The notes under the pieces are model-generated. The model was given only the letters and a program-made list of their open reading frames with translations, ran no database searches and had not been told where the DNA came from. From NCBI GenBank assembly GCA_037447605.1, contig CM074810.1, forward strand, positions 2,497,366 through 2,535,726: a DNA stretch of 38,361 bases, in the 5' to 3' direction. The translations under genes were made by a program, and so were the position numbers. This document shows, piece by piece, positions 10,425 through 25,900 of this stretch. Numbering within the stretch: the first letter of the stretch is position 1; every line of letters begins with the position of its first letter. This DNA comes from Zygnema circumcarinatum (taxonomy: Eukaryota; Streptophyta; Zygnematophyceae; Zygnematales; Zygnemataceae).

Positions 10425-10866
10425 CTTTGATTTCGAGTCTTAGGGTTTTTGGTGTCGTTTTGCGCCCTCGTAGTACGACAGTTGGAAACTGGTGTGGTCG
10501 GTCGGCGGGTAGAGCGGTTAAAAAGTCGGTAAACAATAATTGCAGGTGTCGGCGGAGGTGTCATCTGTCGCCGACCGTACGGACAAGGGCCCAAGGGACT
10601 TATACGCGCCGCCACTTGGGCGTCGGTGCGATCTCACTAAAGACAAAAACCGTATCACCATTGACCGAATTGGCCTTTCCTTGGCCTGCACGTGTTAAAT
10701 TCTTACACGTGTTAATAAACAAGTGCCGACATTTTGGGCTGTCCACCTGCGCCACTCCAACTTTGTCCTTTTCAAAGTTATGTTTTCGGACCAGAGTCGA
10801 AATTTAAAATATCCAAATTTACGTAAGTCAAATCTTGCAAATATAAGGCAATTTACCAAAATCCGC

Positions 10867-10920
10867 AAACGACAAAACGAATCATATAAAACGACAAAGA
10901 AGATCGCCTGAAACGACAAA
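10867..10920 (+). promoter_or_regulatory. three AAACGACAAA boxes at exact 22-bp spacing
   Basis: AAACGACAAA starts at 10867, 10889 and 10911, about 0.5 kb upstream of gene B. The reverse, TTTGTCGTTT, recurs in other intergenic regions of the window (527, 4304, 14585, 27140 and others). A regulatory role is inference; the exact spacing is directly visible. Confidence 0.45.
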
Positions 10921-11112
10921 CCCAGAAACGCCGCGCCGACACGAGGCGAGTGGAGGGCGCGCCGTGTGGCGGCGCCGACCGCCAATGGCAGCCGCCGCCA
11001 AATACGCCACGTCGGCGTTTGAGGGGGCGGCGGTCCACATCAGCAGGTGGGCCACTGTGAGTGTGCAACGCGTCCCTATGGCTGGAAGGTGAGGGCTATG
11101 GCGGCGGCGGAG

Positions 11113-11119
11113 TATATAT
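11113..11119 (+). promoter_or_regulatory. TATA box candidate for gene B
   Basis: TATATAT lies 306 bp upstream of the gene B ATG. It is preceded by GC-rich DNA with GCCGCC boxes and followed by a CT-rich leader containing TCTCTCTCTC blocks. Confidence 0.55.
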
Positions 11120-11424
11120 GGGAGGACGCAATAGCAGATTTTCAATGCAGTTGAGCTCACTGTCTCTCGCACTGTTTTAGCTTCCCCTACTTTTTGGGTC
11201 TCTCTCTCTCTCCCTCTACCTTCTCTCTCGCGCTCTCACACATACACACTCTCTCTCGCATAAGCTTGTCTATCTCGTAAATCCCTTCCCACTTTCACTC
11301 AAAATCCCTCCTTCCCTGCCCTACTTTTTGTGTCCTTTCTCTCTCTCTCTCTCTCCCTCTCCCTCCCTCTCTCTCGCTCGCTCTCCCTCACTCTCGCCCT
11401 CCCTTTCTCCGTACGCATCCAACG

Positions 11425-13182
11425 ATGGGCATTTCCATGTACGCCACAATTGCGGCGCTGCTCACTTTCACTCTCTTTGGAGAAACGGCTCTCGGTACGC
11501 TCAACCCTAATCCCACTCCTTTCCTTTTAGAATTCAGATCGCCCCCATAGTAATGAACAGGAAAAAGACCCATAACCACCACCGAACAATTGAGCATAGC
11601 ACCATAGCATACCCTTCTTAGCAAAACCCTAGACCCTTATGTTTCTTTTTTGTGAGGGAATGCGTGCAGGCTGCACTATCCAGAACGGCATCAGTTACAA
11701 GGGAACGGTCCTCACCACCCTCCCCTTCATCTCCAGCGCTGACGTGTGCTGCTTCGAGTGCCGGTCCAACCCTGACTGCATCGCTTTCACTTTTTCGGTC
11801 AACGGGACGGATGCCAACAAGTGCGTGCTCAGGACTGACGTCAGCAGTACGCTCAGTGACGTCAAGGCCATCTCGGGCATTTCAACAGGTAGGGGTGGTG
11901 GGGTGGGGCCCACATTGATTTTGTTACTTTTGTTACCCTCCAAGCACGCATGAGATAGGTAGAGTAGAGCCAAATTCAGCAAATTGGAATATGAATCGAT
12001 TGAAACCTTCAAGGGAATGGGAGGGGGGGCCTGGATGCTGAGCCTAGAGGTAGATTTCCGCTAATATTTTTTTTCTATTGTCCTTACGGCCTTTGTGACC
12101 AGTTCCTTGTGGTTCCCCATGTTGATTTTGTCCATGTACATTTGATGGCATCGCCATCGTAAGGTCAATGCCACATCATACCCTAGGGAATTCAATCTCA
12201 TACAATGAGTCAGAGAATAACGCGATGAACGTGAATGAGTCTTGCAGGAGTATGCTCGTTCGAGGACGGGGTCGAGTACCCTCTGTTTACCAGCCAGGTT
12301 GTAACCAACATTCCCAACAAGGAGACTTGCTGCTATTGGTGCAGCACAACCCTAAAGTGCGCGGCCTTCACATACTTTAAGAGCTCCAAACAATGCGTCC
12401 TCAAATACGCCGTCGCCAACCGCGTCCTTAGCCCCAACCTATCCTCCGGAGTCGTGATTGCAGGTGAGAAATCGAGGGAGGAGAGGGAGAGCGAGAGAGA
12501 GAGAGGGGGGGGGGGGAATGGAGGCAGGGGGGATCGGCAGTGGGGAGGAGAAAGAAAGCTACATTGGGATGCGGGGAGGGGGGAGAGAGAGAGATAGAGA
12601 TGGAGGGGTAGAGAGAGGGACAGAGCGAGAGAGAGAGCGAGAGACTATCATCTACAATTATTCACTAACCAACAGTTCGAGTTCCCAACGCAATGCTTTC
12701 CAGGCTCTGCCGGCGCGTGCACGTTCGAGGACGGGTTCAAGTACAGCGGGTTCGACCTGAGGGCGCTTTCCAACGTGCCCACAAAGGCCGCCTGCTGCGC
12801 CGCCTGCCGCGGGACCCCCCCCTGCGCCGCCTTCTCGTACTCCAGGACCGGCCCCGCGGCCAAAACCTGCACCCTCAAATCCGCAACCGTCAACAAAATC
12901 GCAAACCCCGATGCCGTCTCCGCAGTTGTCACAGGTCAGCACTGAGCACTCACTGGGCAGTAATCAAACACTTTCTCCCTTTTTTTTATTGTTCTTTGGT
13001 TTAATTGCATTTTATTTATTCCCTGAATAGGATGAATGAGTGTAACATTTGAAGAAACTCAAAGCAATTTTTTGCGTGAGGTTTGATCTGGTAATTCCTT
13101 TTGGGAGTACTAACGGAGGCTTTTTCGTGTGCTCGTTTTGGCAGGGCTGTCCTGTATGGACATCGCCACTGTTCGGAAGTAA
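11425..13182 (+). CDS. gene B: secreted three-domain PAN/Apple-like protein
   Basis: Exons 11425-11494, 11670-11888, 12248-12463, 12704-12934 and 13145-13182 total 774 nt (257 aa); all introns are GT-AG and phase 1. The start at 11425 (MGISMYATIAALLTFTLFGE, then TALG) gives the same 70-nt signal exon as genes A and C. Domain 1: GCTIQNGISYKG...DVCCFECRSNPDC...ANKCVLR. Domain 2: GVCSFEDGVEYPLF...KETCCYWCSTTLKC. Domain 3: ACTFEDGFKYSGFDLRAL...KAACCAACRGTPPC...KTCTLKS. Each has six Cys. A 12-residue tail GLSCMDIATVRK ends the protein. No transmembrane segment follows the signal peptide, so it is probably secreted to the wall or matrix. Neighbour C is a tandem paralogue in the same direction. Confidence 0.88.
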
Positions 13183-13892
13183 CGCATGGAACCGAAGGAG
13201 CGCAATTGCAGCTTCCTTGACTGGAACTATGCGCATAGAGCCCAGTAGGCTCTAAGAGTATGCGAGATGCGTAGATTGAATAGATTTAGAACTCAAGGAG
13301 CTTGAGCATTGGTAACAGTTCATAAAAATGTTGATAAATTTTGAGTTATCTGTCGGCTTATGCCGCGATATAGCCAGCCCCGACGTAGGTAGAGATGAAG
13401 GAGAACGAGAAGAACCCAATTTGTTTTTAGAACGCTTTTGTGGGCAAAGCCCGCTTGTTGTGTGCCCTTTGCGGCACTACTGAGGATGCGAAGAGATCTC
13501 TCTGTTGTTACATACGAAAATACTGATTAATTGAAATCCCTTTTTTGTTACAAATGGCTGCATTGAAGAACGCGGATGCAAATCTGAACTCCGTCTTTAA
13601 TTAATTTTCCAAACTAGTCGCTTCTAGTTGTCATATTTTGAGTTTTAGGGATCATATATGTCATATGTGGTCGTTCCTTGTCGCTGCTTTTCATTCCTCG
13701 ATGTTAGAATATAAGCTCTAATCCTCTGTTAGTGCTCTCTTCCCTATATGCTGATGATTCCCTTCATTTGATTTCTCAGAGCATGACTTTGGGCAGATTG
13801 CATTCAAACTGACTCCAAATAAAATATGCAAAGACGTAAAATCACAAAGAAAACATACACATACAAATGCGGAATTATACGAAGAAGAACCT
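13183..13892. other. intergenic, no supported gene
   Basis: AT-rich DNA downstream of gene B, probably including its 3' untranslated region. No exon with a splice-compatible Apple module or other recognisable product was found. Confidence 0.5.
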
Positions 13893-14029
13893 CAAGGGCC
13901 TAAAGCTCCATTAAGGATAATCAAGAAGGTACGGCTCAACGGTTAAGCCCACAGCTCTTCACTATCACCACCCTCTATCCCCCAATACTACAAGCAACCA
14001 TACAAGCCTGGACCAGTCTCACTCAGCCC
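13893..14029 (+). repeat. dispersed repeat, copy 1 (tRNA-like D-arm motif)
   Basis: Shares blocks with the inverse of 34112-34262: CATTAAGGATAATCAAGAAG, GGTACGGCTCAACGGTTAAG, CACAGCTCTTCA and CATACAAGCCTGGACCA, in the same order. The segment GGCTCAACGGTTAAGCC resembles a tRNA D arm (pol III A box), as in tRNA-derived SINEs, but no clear B box is visible. Confidence 0.55.
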
Positions 14030-15150
14030 CAACACAAGGGCCTGGTCCCGCCCAGCCATGGCTGCCGCCCACGCTGCCGCCGGCCATGCAATGCCATGCA
14101 GGAGTGACGACGGGCTGGCGAACTTCTGACGCGTTGCTGACATCATGCCCGCGCACGCGCATGGGGCGTTCACGGTTTGCTGCGTACGGTCCGGTTTCCA
14201 GTTTCTGGTTCGCCGCTTTTTGAACTGCCGGTGTGAGTTCTATGGACCGTTTTGGCGTCGTGGACGGCCCATAACGGCCGTTCCGCAGCATGGATCCTGG
14301 CAGGGATCGCACCTCTGCGGTGCTACCACGTGCTTAGACCGGGTTGGACGGATGGGTCAAATTGGTCAAAGTCAGTCAATCTAGGTCAACTTAGGTCAAA
14401 CTACCCAAGGAGAAGGTTGACTGCGACGTGGCTTCCCTTCATTGGTGATTACAACGTAATTTGATTTCGTACTAAGTGTACGGAACTCAAGGGCTCGAGG
14501 TGCTTTTGATGACGTCATGTATTCTTAGATTGTGTATGATATGCGCGAAGTTGGCGTTCTATACGTGAGCATCCGTAGGATAATTTTGTCGTTTAGCGAC
14601 CCTTGAAACCCAGTGACGTATGCCACCAAGAAGAGAAACCACGAAGAGCCAGGTTAATACGCTGTCGGTGGATGTACGAAATTCTTCAAAAAGCTAAAAC
14701 ACCATACAGTTGGGCAGTTATCCGCGATCTCCAATTTTTGTCGTATTTGCTTATACCGATTCGTCGCTGAGGACCACTGGCGTGCAGCCCCCTCGTCTTC
14801 ATTGAAGCGTCCAGGAACAAACGACAAAATGTCCCACACCCTCCAATCCAGCCCCGTGAATTTCATTATTTGTCGTACCTTCACGACGAACACTCGCACC
14901 TATCCACCGACATTTGCAGTTAATGGCCGTTGGCTCAAATTTTGTCGGCGAGCGGCGCCTCTTCCGCCGCATCGCCGACACGCCGCGTGGCGGCGGTGGG
15001 CCACCGGGCGCGCGCCGCCGCTGGGGCCAGAGGGCGCCACGTGTCCAGCGTGAAACGCCGCGCCACGTCTCCTCGGGGGGGTGGCGGCTGCTCCCAGAAG
15101 GACCACTTCCGCCATTTCTTAGTTCATCTTTCTACAAAGGGCTCCCACTC
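14030..15150. other. upstream region of gene C, no supported gene
   Basis: No exon is supported. It contains TTTGTCGTTTA (near 14585) and related boxes near 14739, 14818 and 14869. A GC-rich block at 14935-15090 has GCCGCC, CGCCGACA and GCCACGTGTCC motifs. The GC block resembles that upstream of gene B (10925-11110) and is the likely promoter of gene C; I see no clear TATA box. Confidence 0.45.
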
Positions 15151-15237
15151 CCTCTCTCTCTCTCGACCTCTCTCGCTCCCTCTCGCTCGCTCTCTCTCTC
15201 GCTATCTCTCGCTCTCTCCCTCTCTCTCTCTCTCGAC

Positions 15238-15279
<42 letters not shown>

Positions 15280-15304
15280 GTCTCTCCTCTCTCTCTCTCT
15301 CTCA
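15151..15304 (+). repeat. (CT)-rich leader of gene C
   Basis: TCTCTCTCGCTC and similar pyrimidine sequence directly precedes the signal exon. The layout matches gene B and, on its coding strand, gene A. Confidence 0.75.
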
Positions 15305-15314
15305 AAATCACACA

Positions 15315-18571
<3,257 letters not shown>

Positions 18572-19966
18572 AAATCTCTCACCTTCTTCAGCTCAATCCT
18601 CTCTCTTTATAAAGCTTCGAACCTCCTCAATTAGTACATAAATACAGCACAGTCATTGAGGGAATGTTAAGAAAACAAAAATAGAAAGAGAGAAAAACCC
18701 GACCTGCATAGAGCCTTAGTGCTTTTGAGGTCATATCGTACCTTGGGCGGCATCCGCAATGCAACAAGAAATTTTTATATAGAAAAAAGCTTTTATTTTT
18801 AAGGTCAAGTCTCCGAGTCACAGGTTTTAGGGTTATTTAATTATTCATAATATGGAATACTTTTTTTGAGTTTTTTACTTCCTGTAAAGAGCTTATATGC
18901 AATGATGGGAATGTTTTCTTTTTCCTCGTTCGCATATAAACAATGTTTTCATTCAAAGGAACATTCGGACCGGTTTCATCATCTCATGTTTCACATGCCT
19001 TGAAGGGGAGGGAGAGCAAATGTGGCTGGGAAGGAGTATGATGTGATGTTTGATTGAGATGCATGGGGATTCAGGGTTCCAGGTTTAGAGTTAAGGGTGT
19101 TAGGATTTAGGGTGTAGGGTGTAAGGTGCAGGGTTTAGGGTAAAAAATCCCAAAAGCCGAAAACAAAATCTGACCGTCGAAAAAAGTGTGTAGCCGAAAA
19201 GGTGTAAGTTTGAGGCAAGAACGAGTACTTCGGCGACATTGTGATCCTGGTGCGGCAGAGTACTTCTTTTTCTTGTTCGTAAGATTTCGTTAAGTCAGAC
19301 ACCCCCTATTACCACGGAAAAGAAAACAAGTGGCACTACGGTATTCCACTTGCGGAGTAGTTGCAGGATTTCATCATTTTTTTGTGTGCTTTTTTTACTA
19401 CTATTAGCAGCTTTCCAGAGTGTCCTTGGAGAGAGGTGAGACCTGAGAGGCAGGAGGAGCCTTGTTGAGCATTGGAAAGGAAGCTGCGGGCTTAGGCGCC
19501 ATTAGGGTTAGGGTTTGGAAGCCTCTCACGAGCTCTCTCGAGGAAGGTGGAAGGCAGGTGTGCTTCGTTCTAGTCTGCAATAGCTGAAAGCAGCATTCTG
19601 TAAAGGCATACTTGGAAAACGTTTGCTTTAGTGAACGTTATCCTTTCTCTCTCTCTTCCCCACCAACCCGGCCCCCCTTTCCTTGTTTCTCCTGGAAGGC
19701 TTCGAAGCTCTTTGTAGGTCTACAATTCTCCCAAAGCATGTGTTGTTTTGGCCACCAGCATGTTCAGTGTCCTCGAGAGCATATTTCAAGGCAAGAGCTA
19801 TGGATTAGGCTATTCGTTTAAGTCATTCACTTTCTTGGTTGGAGTAATTGCTTTCCCCCTTTTTCAAATGGAGCGTCAACAATCAAGACTTCCATAAGCT
19901 TAGTCCAGTTGTCCATTTTTTGTCCTTTGGACAACTTGCTGATTCTTTCAGTCGGGAAATGAAAGC
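18572..19966. other. intergenic, no supported gene
   Basis: No exon with supporting similarity was found. It probably holds the 3' end of gene C and the promoter/5' leader of the Agenet gene. An excellent acceptor string (TTCTTTCAG) ends at 19951, so an upstream 5' exon of the Agenet gene is possible. Confidence 0.45.
19076..19145 (+). repeat. degenerate TTTAGGG-like repeats
   Basis: Phrases such as ggtttagagttaagggtg, ggatttagggtg and gggtttaggg are clustered, like the array at 5690-5945 but shorter. Confidence 0.6.
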
Positions 19967-22900
19967 ATGCAGGTGCAACGTGATGAAGTAAGTGGCCCCA
20001 GTTATAATCAGAGTGGGATTATGGAAGGCGGCATCCTGGCAGCAGAAGAGGGTGGAACGAGCATAATTGCTCTGGAGGAAGCTGGCAATCTGCTAGCACA
20101 AGAGCATCAGAAAACCATCAATACATTGAACAGCGAAAAGGGAAACGAAAAGAGTGGCAATCTACCAGCACAAGGGAATGGGGCCACCACCAATGAACTG
20201 AATGAAGATGGCATTCCGCCAGCACAAGAGGTTGAGGCAAAAATCGATGAGTTTGAAGAAGGTGGCAATAAACCAGAACAAGGAATTGAAACTATCAGCA
20301 ATGTACTGGGGCAAGCAACTTTGGATGAAACGGCTACGGCTACAGCACTGTATACAACAGTGATGGCGGGTGATTTTTCAACAAATCTTGACGCTTGCAA
20401 CAAATCTTGACGTAGCAGTTGAATTTTTACTTTACTTGCTGCCGGAGTCCTCGGGTGTAGAATTGGTGTCGACAATCAAAGAACTGATTTCTACATCGTG
20501 AAGGTGGAGTTTAGTCTCTATTAGAAGTGGGGGGATCAAAACTGTGACAACATTCATGTGAATGTAGCTGTATGTGTTTCAACTACTTAACTTGTTCACT
20601 ACAAAGTAGAATGTGATTGTTTAACATGTAAATGGGCATTCAGATGTTCTCGAGATGCCTTAGCAATTTTTTGAAAAATTGTTAGGCTTTGTATGCAGGA
20701 TTTGGAGGGGTGGTCAAGGTGGAGCACAAACTTACAGTGGGTGATAAAGTTGAGGTAAGGTCAGCAGTCTATGTTCCTCTTTTGGACAGGACTTTGGTAC
20801 TCGTTGTTTGTTGTTGGCATTCAGCTGTTAGTTTTTGGCATTGAGAAAGATGACATATATTGAAACTGATCGTAATTCACGATCTTCAAGTCAACTGGCC
20901 ATTCCCACAAGAAATAGTCCTAAATCGCTTTTAGATTCAACATTCGTTTGGTATAATGCATACGAGCACCTTTCACGCATTTCTTTTTCTCGTCATACTC
21001 CGCATGCAAATCGACCTAAAATGTACTTTTTGTACATATTTGTCACTTCTGTTCTTTTATCTTTTGACTTGAGGGGATTGCAGGCTTGCACTGAAGAAGC
21101 GGGCCTTAAAGGGGCCTGGTGGAAGGGCAGCATCGAACAGATAGTGAATTCACGAGCTTTGATCTGCTTTGATGATCTCTTGGATGACAATGGTGAGAAC
21201 AATTTCTCTTTTTAGTCTGTTGCAATAGTTGGTTGACTTTGGTCCTATTCGTGTAAACTGCTTCCCTGACCTACTTATAGGTGGAACTGAATATCCTTTT
21301 CGCGAGCTGTTTCTTTGTGTTGCTCTAAAGATTGCTCAAGTTCAAAACTTCATTGGCTGTTTTTTTCTCTTTGCAGGAGTTCAAAAATTGAAAGAGTGGT
21401 ACCCTTTGAATCCACCATGGACGATCTCTTTTTCACCAAATGGGGAGCTGCTTGATGAAGTTGAAGGTGATAAAGTGGAAGGTGTGATAACATTGTCAAG
21501 AAAAGTGCGCCCAATTTCACCTATTGAGTCGTTTGAAGTAATCGGAAAGAAGAGGAAAAGCGTCACAAGCAATACTCCCAAGCTCACACGAGGAGATCAG
21601 ATTGAAGTTCACATTGATGATGCGTAAGTAAAAGCATTCTCAATGATGGGTGACTTCAAGTTGCGGTCCTCAGTAATTTATTGCTGAAGTTCTGTTATTA
21701 TTATGCGTGTTTTATTCTTTTTGTTTTTACCATTGTTGACACGCGTGTGTTTTTAAACAAGTTGAAACTTGTTGCAAACTGGTGCCATCACCTTTTCTGC
21801 ATCTTAACACATTTAAGCTTTGTTAGGTCCTTTAGTTTGCTATGACCCAAGTTTTTGTCAATTTGGTGCCTTGACAAGGTTTAGCAACTTTGATTGAGCT
21901 GCTGTTGTATGTGCACTCTTCTCTTCAAAGGAAGTTCGGAGTGAAGTTCCACACTTTCTCTGGTTTTCAAGCCCCAATGCAAGCCCTTTAGGGTTTAGGG
22001 ATAAGGGTTTAGTGTTAACGGTTTAGGGTTTAAGGTTAGGGACATAGCCAATTGCTTTCTCAACCATCATGCAAAGTAAGTTGGACTCGCGACTGTTTGT
22101 CGTCCGTAACAGAGGAATATGAGTGTCGCATTTGCAAATGTGGGGGTGAAGCCAAGGAGGTGATTGACCCATCATACTGTGTGCTGGTGAATGCTAATGT
22201 GCAGATGGTGGGAAGCAGTTGTGACATCTGCAAGTGGCAAAGGGGTCTCTGTCTACTATCCTGGTACGTGAGATGTGTGAAGTCGGAGGTGATGATCCGT
22301 TACTATCTATGGTCATATGTGCGATAAGCGAAGACAATTAGATAATGTTCACCTACCCCAACGCAAGAGGGCTCCTTCAATTCAGCTCTTGCATCCTTCA
22401 ATTCAGATTCTGCATCCTTCAATTCAAATTCTGCATCCTTCAATTCAGATTCTGCATCCTTCAATTCAGATTCTGCATCCTTCAATTCAGATCCTGCATC
22501 CTTCAATTCAGATTCTGCATCCTTCAATTCAAATCCTGCATCCTTCAATTCAGATTCTGCATCCTTCAATTCAGATCCTGCATCCTTCAATTCAGATTCT
22601 ACATCCTTCAATTCAGATCCTGCATCCTTCAATTCAAATCCTGCATCCTTCAATTCAGATTCTGCATGCTTCAATTCAAATCCTGCATACTTCAATTCAG
22701 ATCCTGCATCCTTCAATTCAGATTCTGCATCCTTCAATTCAAATCCTGTATACTTAAATTCAGATTCTGCATGCTTCAATTCAAATCCTGCATACTTCAA
22801 TTCAGATCCTGCATCCTTCAATTCAGATTCTGCATCCTTCAATTCAGATTCTGCATCCTTCAATTCAGATCCTGCATCCTTCAATTCAGATTCTACATCC

Positions 22901-25900
22901 TTCAATTCAGATCCTGCATCCTTCAATTCAGATCCTGCATCCTTCATGTCAGATTCTGCATCGTACAATTCAGATGCATCCTTCAATTCAGATTCTGCAT
23001 CCTTCAATTCAGATTCTGCATCCTTCAATTCAGTCCTGCATCCTTCAATTCAGATTCTGCATCCTTCAATTCAGATTCTGCATCCTTCAATTCAGATCCT
23101 GCATCCTTCAAGTCAGATTCTGCATCCTTCAATTCAGATTCCGCATCCTTCAAGTCAGATTCTGCAACATTCAATTCAGATCCTGCATCCTTCAATTCAG
23201 ATTCTGCATCCTTCAATTCAGATCCTGCATCCTTCCATTCAGATTCTGCATCCTTCAATTCAGATTCTGCATCCTTCAATTCAGATTTCAATTCAGATTC
23301 TGCATCCTTCAATTCAGATTCTACATCCTTCAATTTCAGATTCTGCATCCTTCAATTCAGATTCTGCATCCTTCAATTCAGATTCTGCATCCTTCAATTC
23401 AGATTCTGCATCCTTCAATTCAGATCCTGCATCCTTCAATTCAGATTCTGCATCCTTCAATTCAGATTCTGCATCCTTCAATTCAGATTCTGCATCCTTC
23501 AATTCAGATTCATCCTTCAATTCATTCTGCATCCTTCAATTCAGATTCTGCATCCTTCAATTCAGATTCATCCTTCAATTCAGATCCTGCATCCTTCAAT
23601 TCAGATTCTGCATCCTTCAATTCAGATTCTGCATCCTTCAATTCAGATTCTGCATCCTTCAATTCAGATTCTGCATCCTTCAATTCAGATCCTGCATCCT
23701 TCAATTCAGATTCTGCATCCTTCAATTCAGATTCTGCATCCTTCAATTCAGATTCTGCATCCTTCAATTCAGATCCTGCATCCTTCAATTCAGATTCTGC
23801 ATCCTTCAATTCAGATCCTGCATCCTTCAATTCAGATTCTGATCATCCTTCAATTCAGATTCTGCATCCTTCAATTCAGATTGCATCCTTCAATTCAGAT
23901 TCTGCATCCTTCAATTCAGATTCTGCATCCTTCAATTCAGATTCTGCATCCTTCAATTCAGATCCTGCATCCTTCAATTCAGATTCTCTGCATCCTTCAA
24001 TTCAGATTCCTGCATCCTTCAATTCAGATTCTGCATCCTTCAATTCAGATTCTGCATCCTTCAATTCAGATTCTGCATCCTTCAATTCAGATTCTGCATC
24101 CTTCAATTCAGATCCTTCAATTCAGATCCTGCATCCTTCAATTCAGATTCTGCATCCTTCAGTTCAGATTCTGCATCCTTCAATTCAGATTCTGCATCCT
24201 TCAATTCAGATTCTACATCCTTCAATTCAGATTCCGCATCGTTCATTTCAGATCCTGCATCCTTCAATTCAGATTCTGCATCCTTCAATTCAGATTCTGC
24301 ATCCTTCAATTCAGATTCTGCATCCTTCAATTCAGATTCTGCATCCTTCAATTCAGATTCTGCATCCTTCAATTCAGATTCTGCATCCTTCATTTCAGAT
24401 TCTGCATCCTTCAATTCAGATTCTGCATCCTTCAATTCAGATTCTGCATCCTTCAATTCAGATTCTGCATCCTTCAATTCAGATTCTTCATCCTTCAATT
24501 CAGATTCTGCATCCTTCAATTCAGATTCTACATCCTTCAATTCAGATTCCGCATCGTTCATTTCAGATCCTGCATCCTTCAATTCAGATTCTGCATCCTT
24601 CAATTCAGATTCTGCCAACTTCTTTCCTTACTTGCAGGAGAAGACGAACGTGATTCCATCCGATTCTTTACTGCACGTCAAAGCTTGACATTCCAAGAAG
24701 GTTTTTGGCAAATCAACACACAGAAAAGTGTTATACCTTCGGTGAGTCTTGATTCAAATCACAAATTAGCTTTAAAGGAGGGAGCTCTCTGCACGGTCTC
24801 ATCCATTCTCTTAAAATATGAATGCGAAAGTTTTTTGTATTAAACTGCCCTTTGGTACAACGGCAACTTTCTGCTTGCTCACTCTGCTCTTGTCTGGCCG
24901 TTCAAAGAAAAAAAGAAGAAGAATCTTTCGAGATTTAATCTGATACTTAGCAGTATTCCAATAATCTGTGGGGATGTTCAAACAGTTACTGACTGGGTGT
25001 AGTTGCAAGATGTTTAATGTGTTTTGACATTTTTCACTCTTGCATTGCTTCTTGTTCCTTCTGCTCTTGTTAGGAGTCAAAGCTGAAATCTCCTTCAACT
25101 GAAAAATCCGAAGTCAAGTTGGGACAATCGATGGAGAAGGCTGTGGGGTCTCCGGGAAAGAAATCCGCCCATAAGAAACGATCAAAGAAAGGAAAAGTGG
25201 CAATGTCAACAAAAGAAGAATCCGCAATGATTCAAACGAGCAGTGAAGAAGTCAAGGAAGCAACGGTGGAAACCATAGTTCTCAAAGGTAAGAAATCGAC
25301 GTCGGCTGTGGTGAAAACACCCTCTAAGAATGTGCCTGCTGCGAAGAAACCACGAGGTGAAGTTCAAGAGGAACGTGATATGAAGCATTTATCTGAATCT
25401 GGTCGACGTAAGAGGAAACTAGTGACTAAAACTGAAAAGGAATCTCCACTCCCAGCGTTTGACACTCCAAGCCCCTCTCGCCGCCGTTCTAAAGTTGCGA
25501 AAGACTCTTCAGAACAAGCAGTCCAAACCCCACGAAATCAGATCATAATTGTAAGTGCTGCTAGAGTATCCAAATCGTCTGTTTTTACAAACCCTGCCAG
25601 TCCAGATGAAGAGCATCCTGCCAAACGAATGAAGCTGAGGAAGAAGGGGCTGGTCACCAAGGAGTCTGAACCCATAAGCCCTTCACCAGCATCTGTTTCG
25701 AGAAAGGGCAAGAAAGTTCAAGAAGGAACTCCTCTAGTGAGTAGGGCTAGCATTGCTAGAATTACTCGAAGCAAAGGACCAGCTCCGGCTCCGGCAGAGG
25801 CTGTCAAGCAGGCTTTAGCGGAGATCAAGTCAGCTTTAGCAGAGTCACCTGCGGCTAAGTCAAAAGTGAATCGAGGTCGTAAGGGCAAAGTGGCTAAGTC

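Noticed and set aside
22372-24613. CRISPR-like regular repeats
   Set aside because: Units are directly adjacent with no unique spacers, in a eukaryotic intron; this is a minisatellite.
22345-24843. Very long open frame (over 800 codons) across the 21-bp minisatellite, and antisense frames with heptads
   Set aside because: Openness follows from a stop-free unit whose length is a multiple of three. Splicing 22263 to 24638 instead restores an Agenet motif exactly, and reading through from exon 5 meets a stop at once (GGT ACG TGA).
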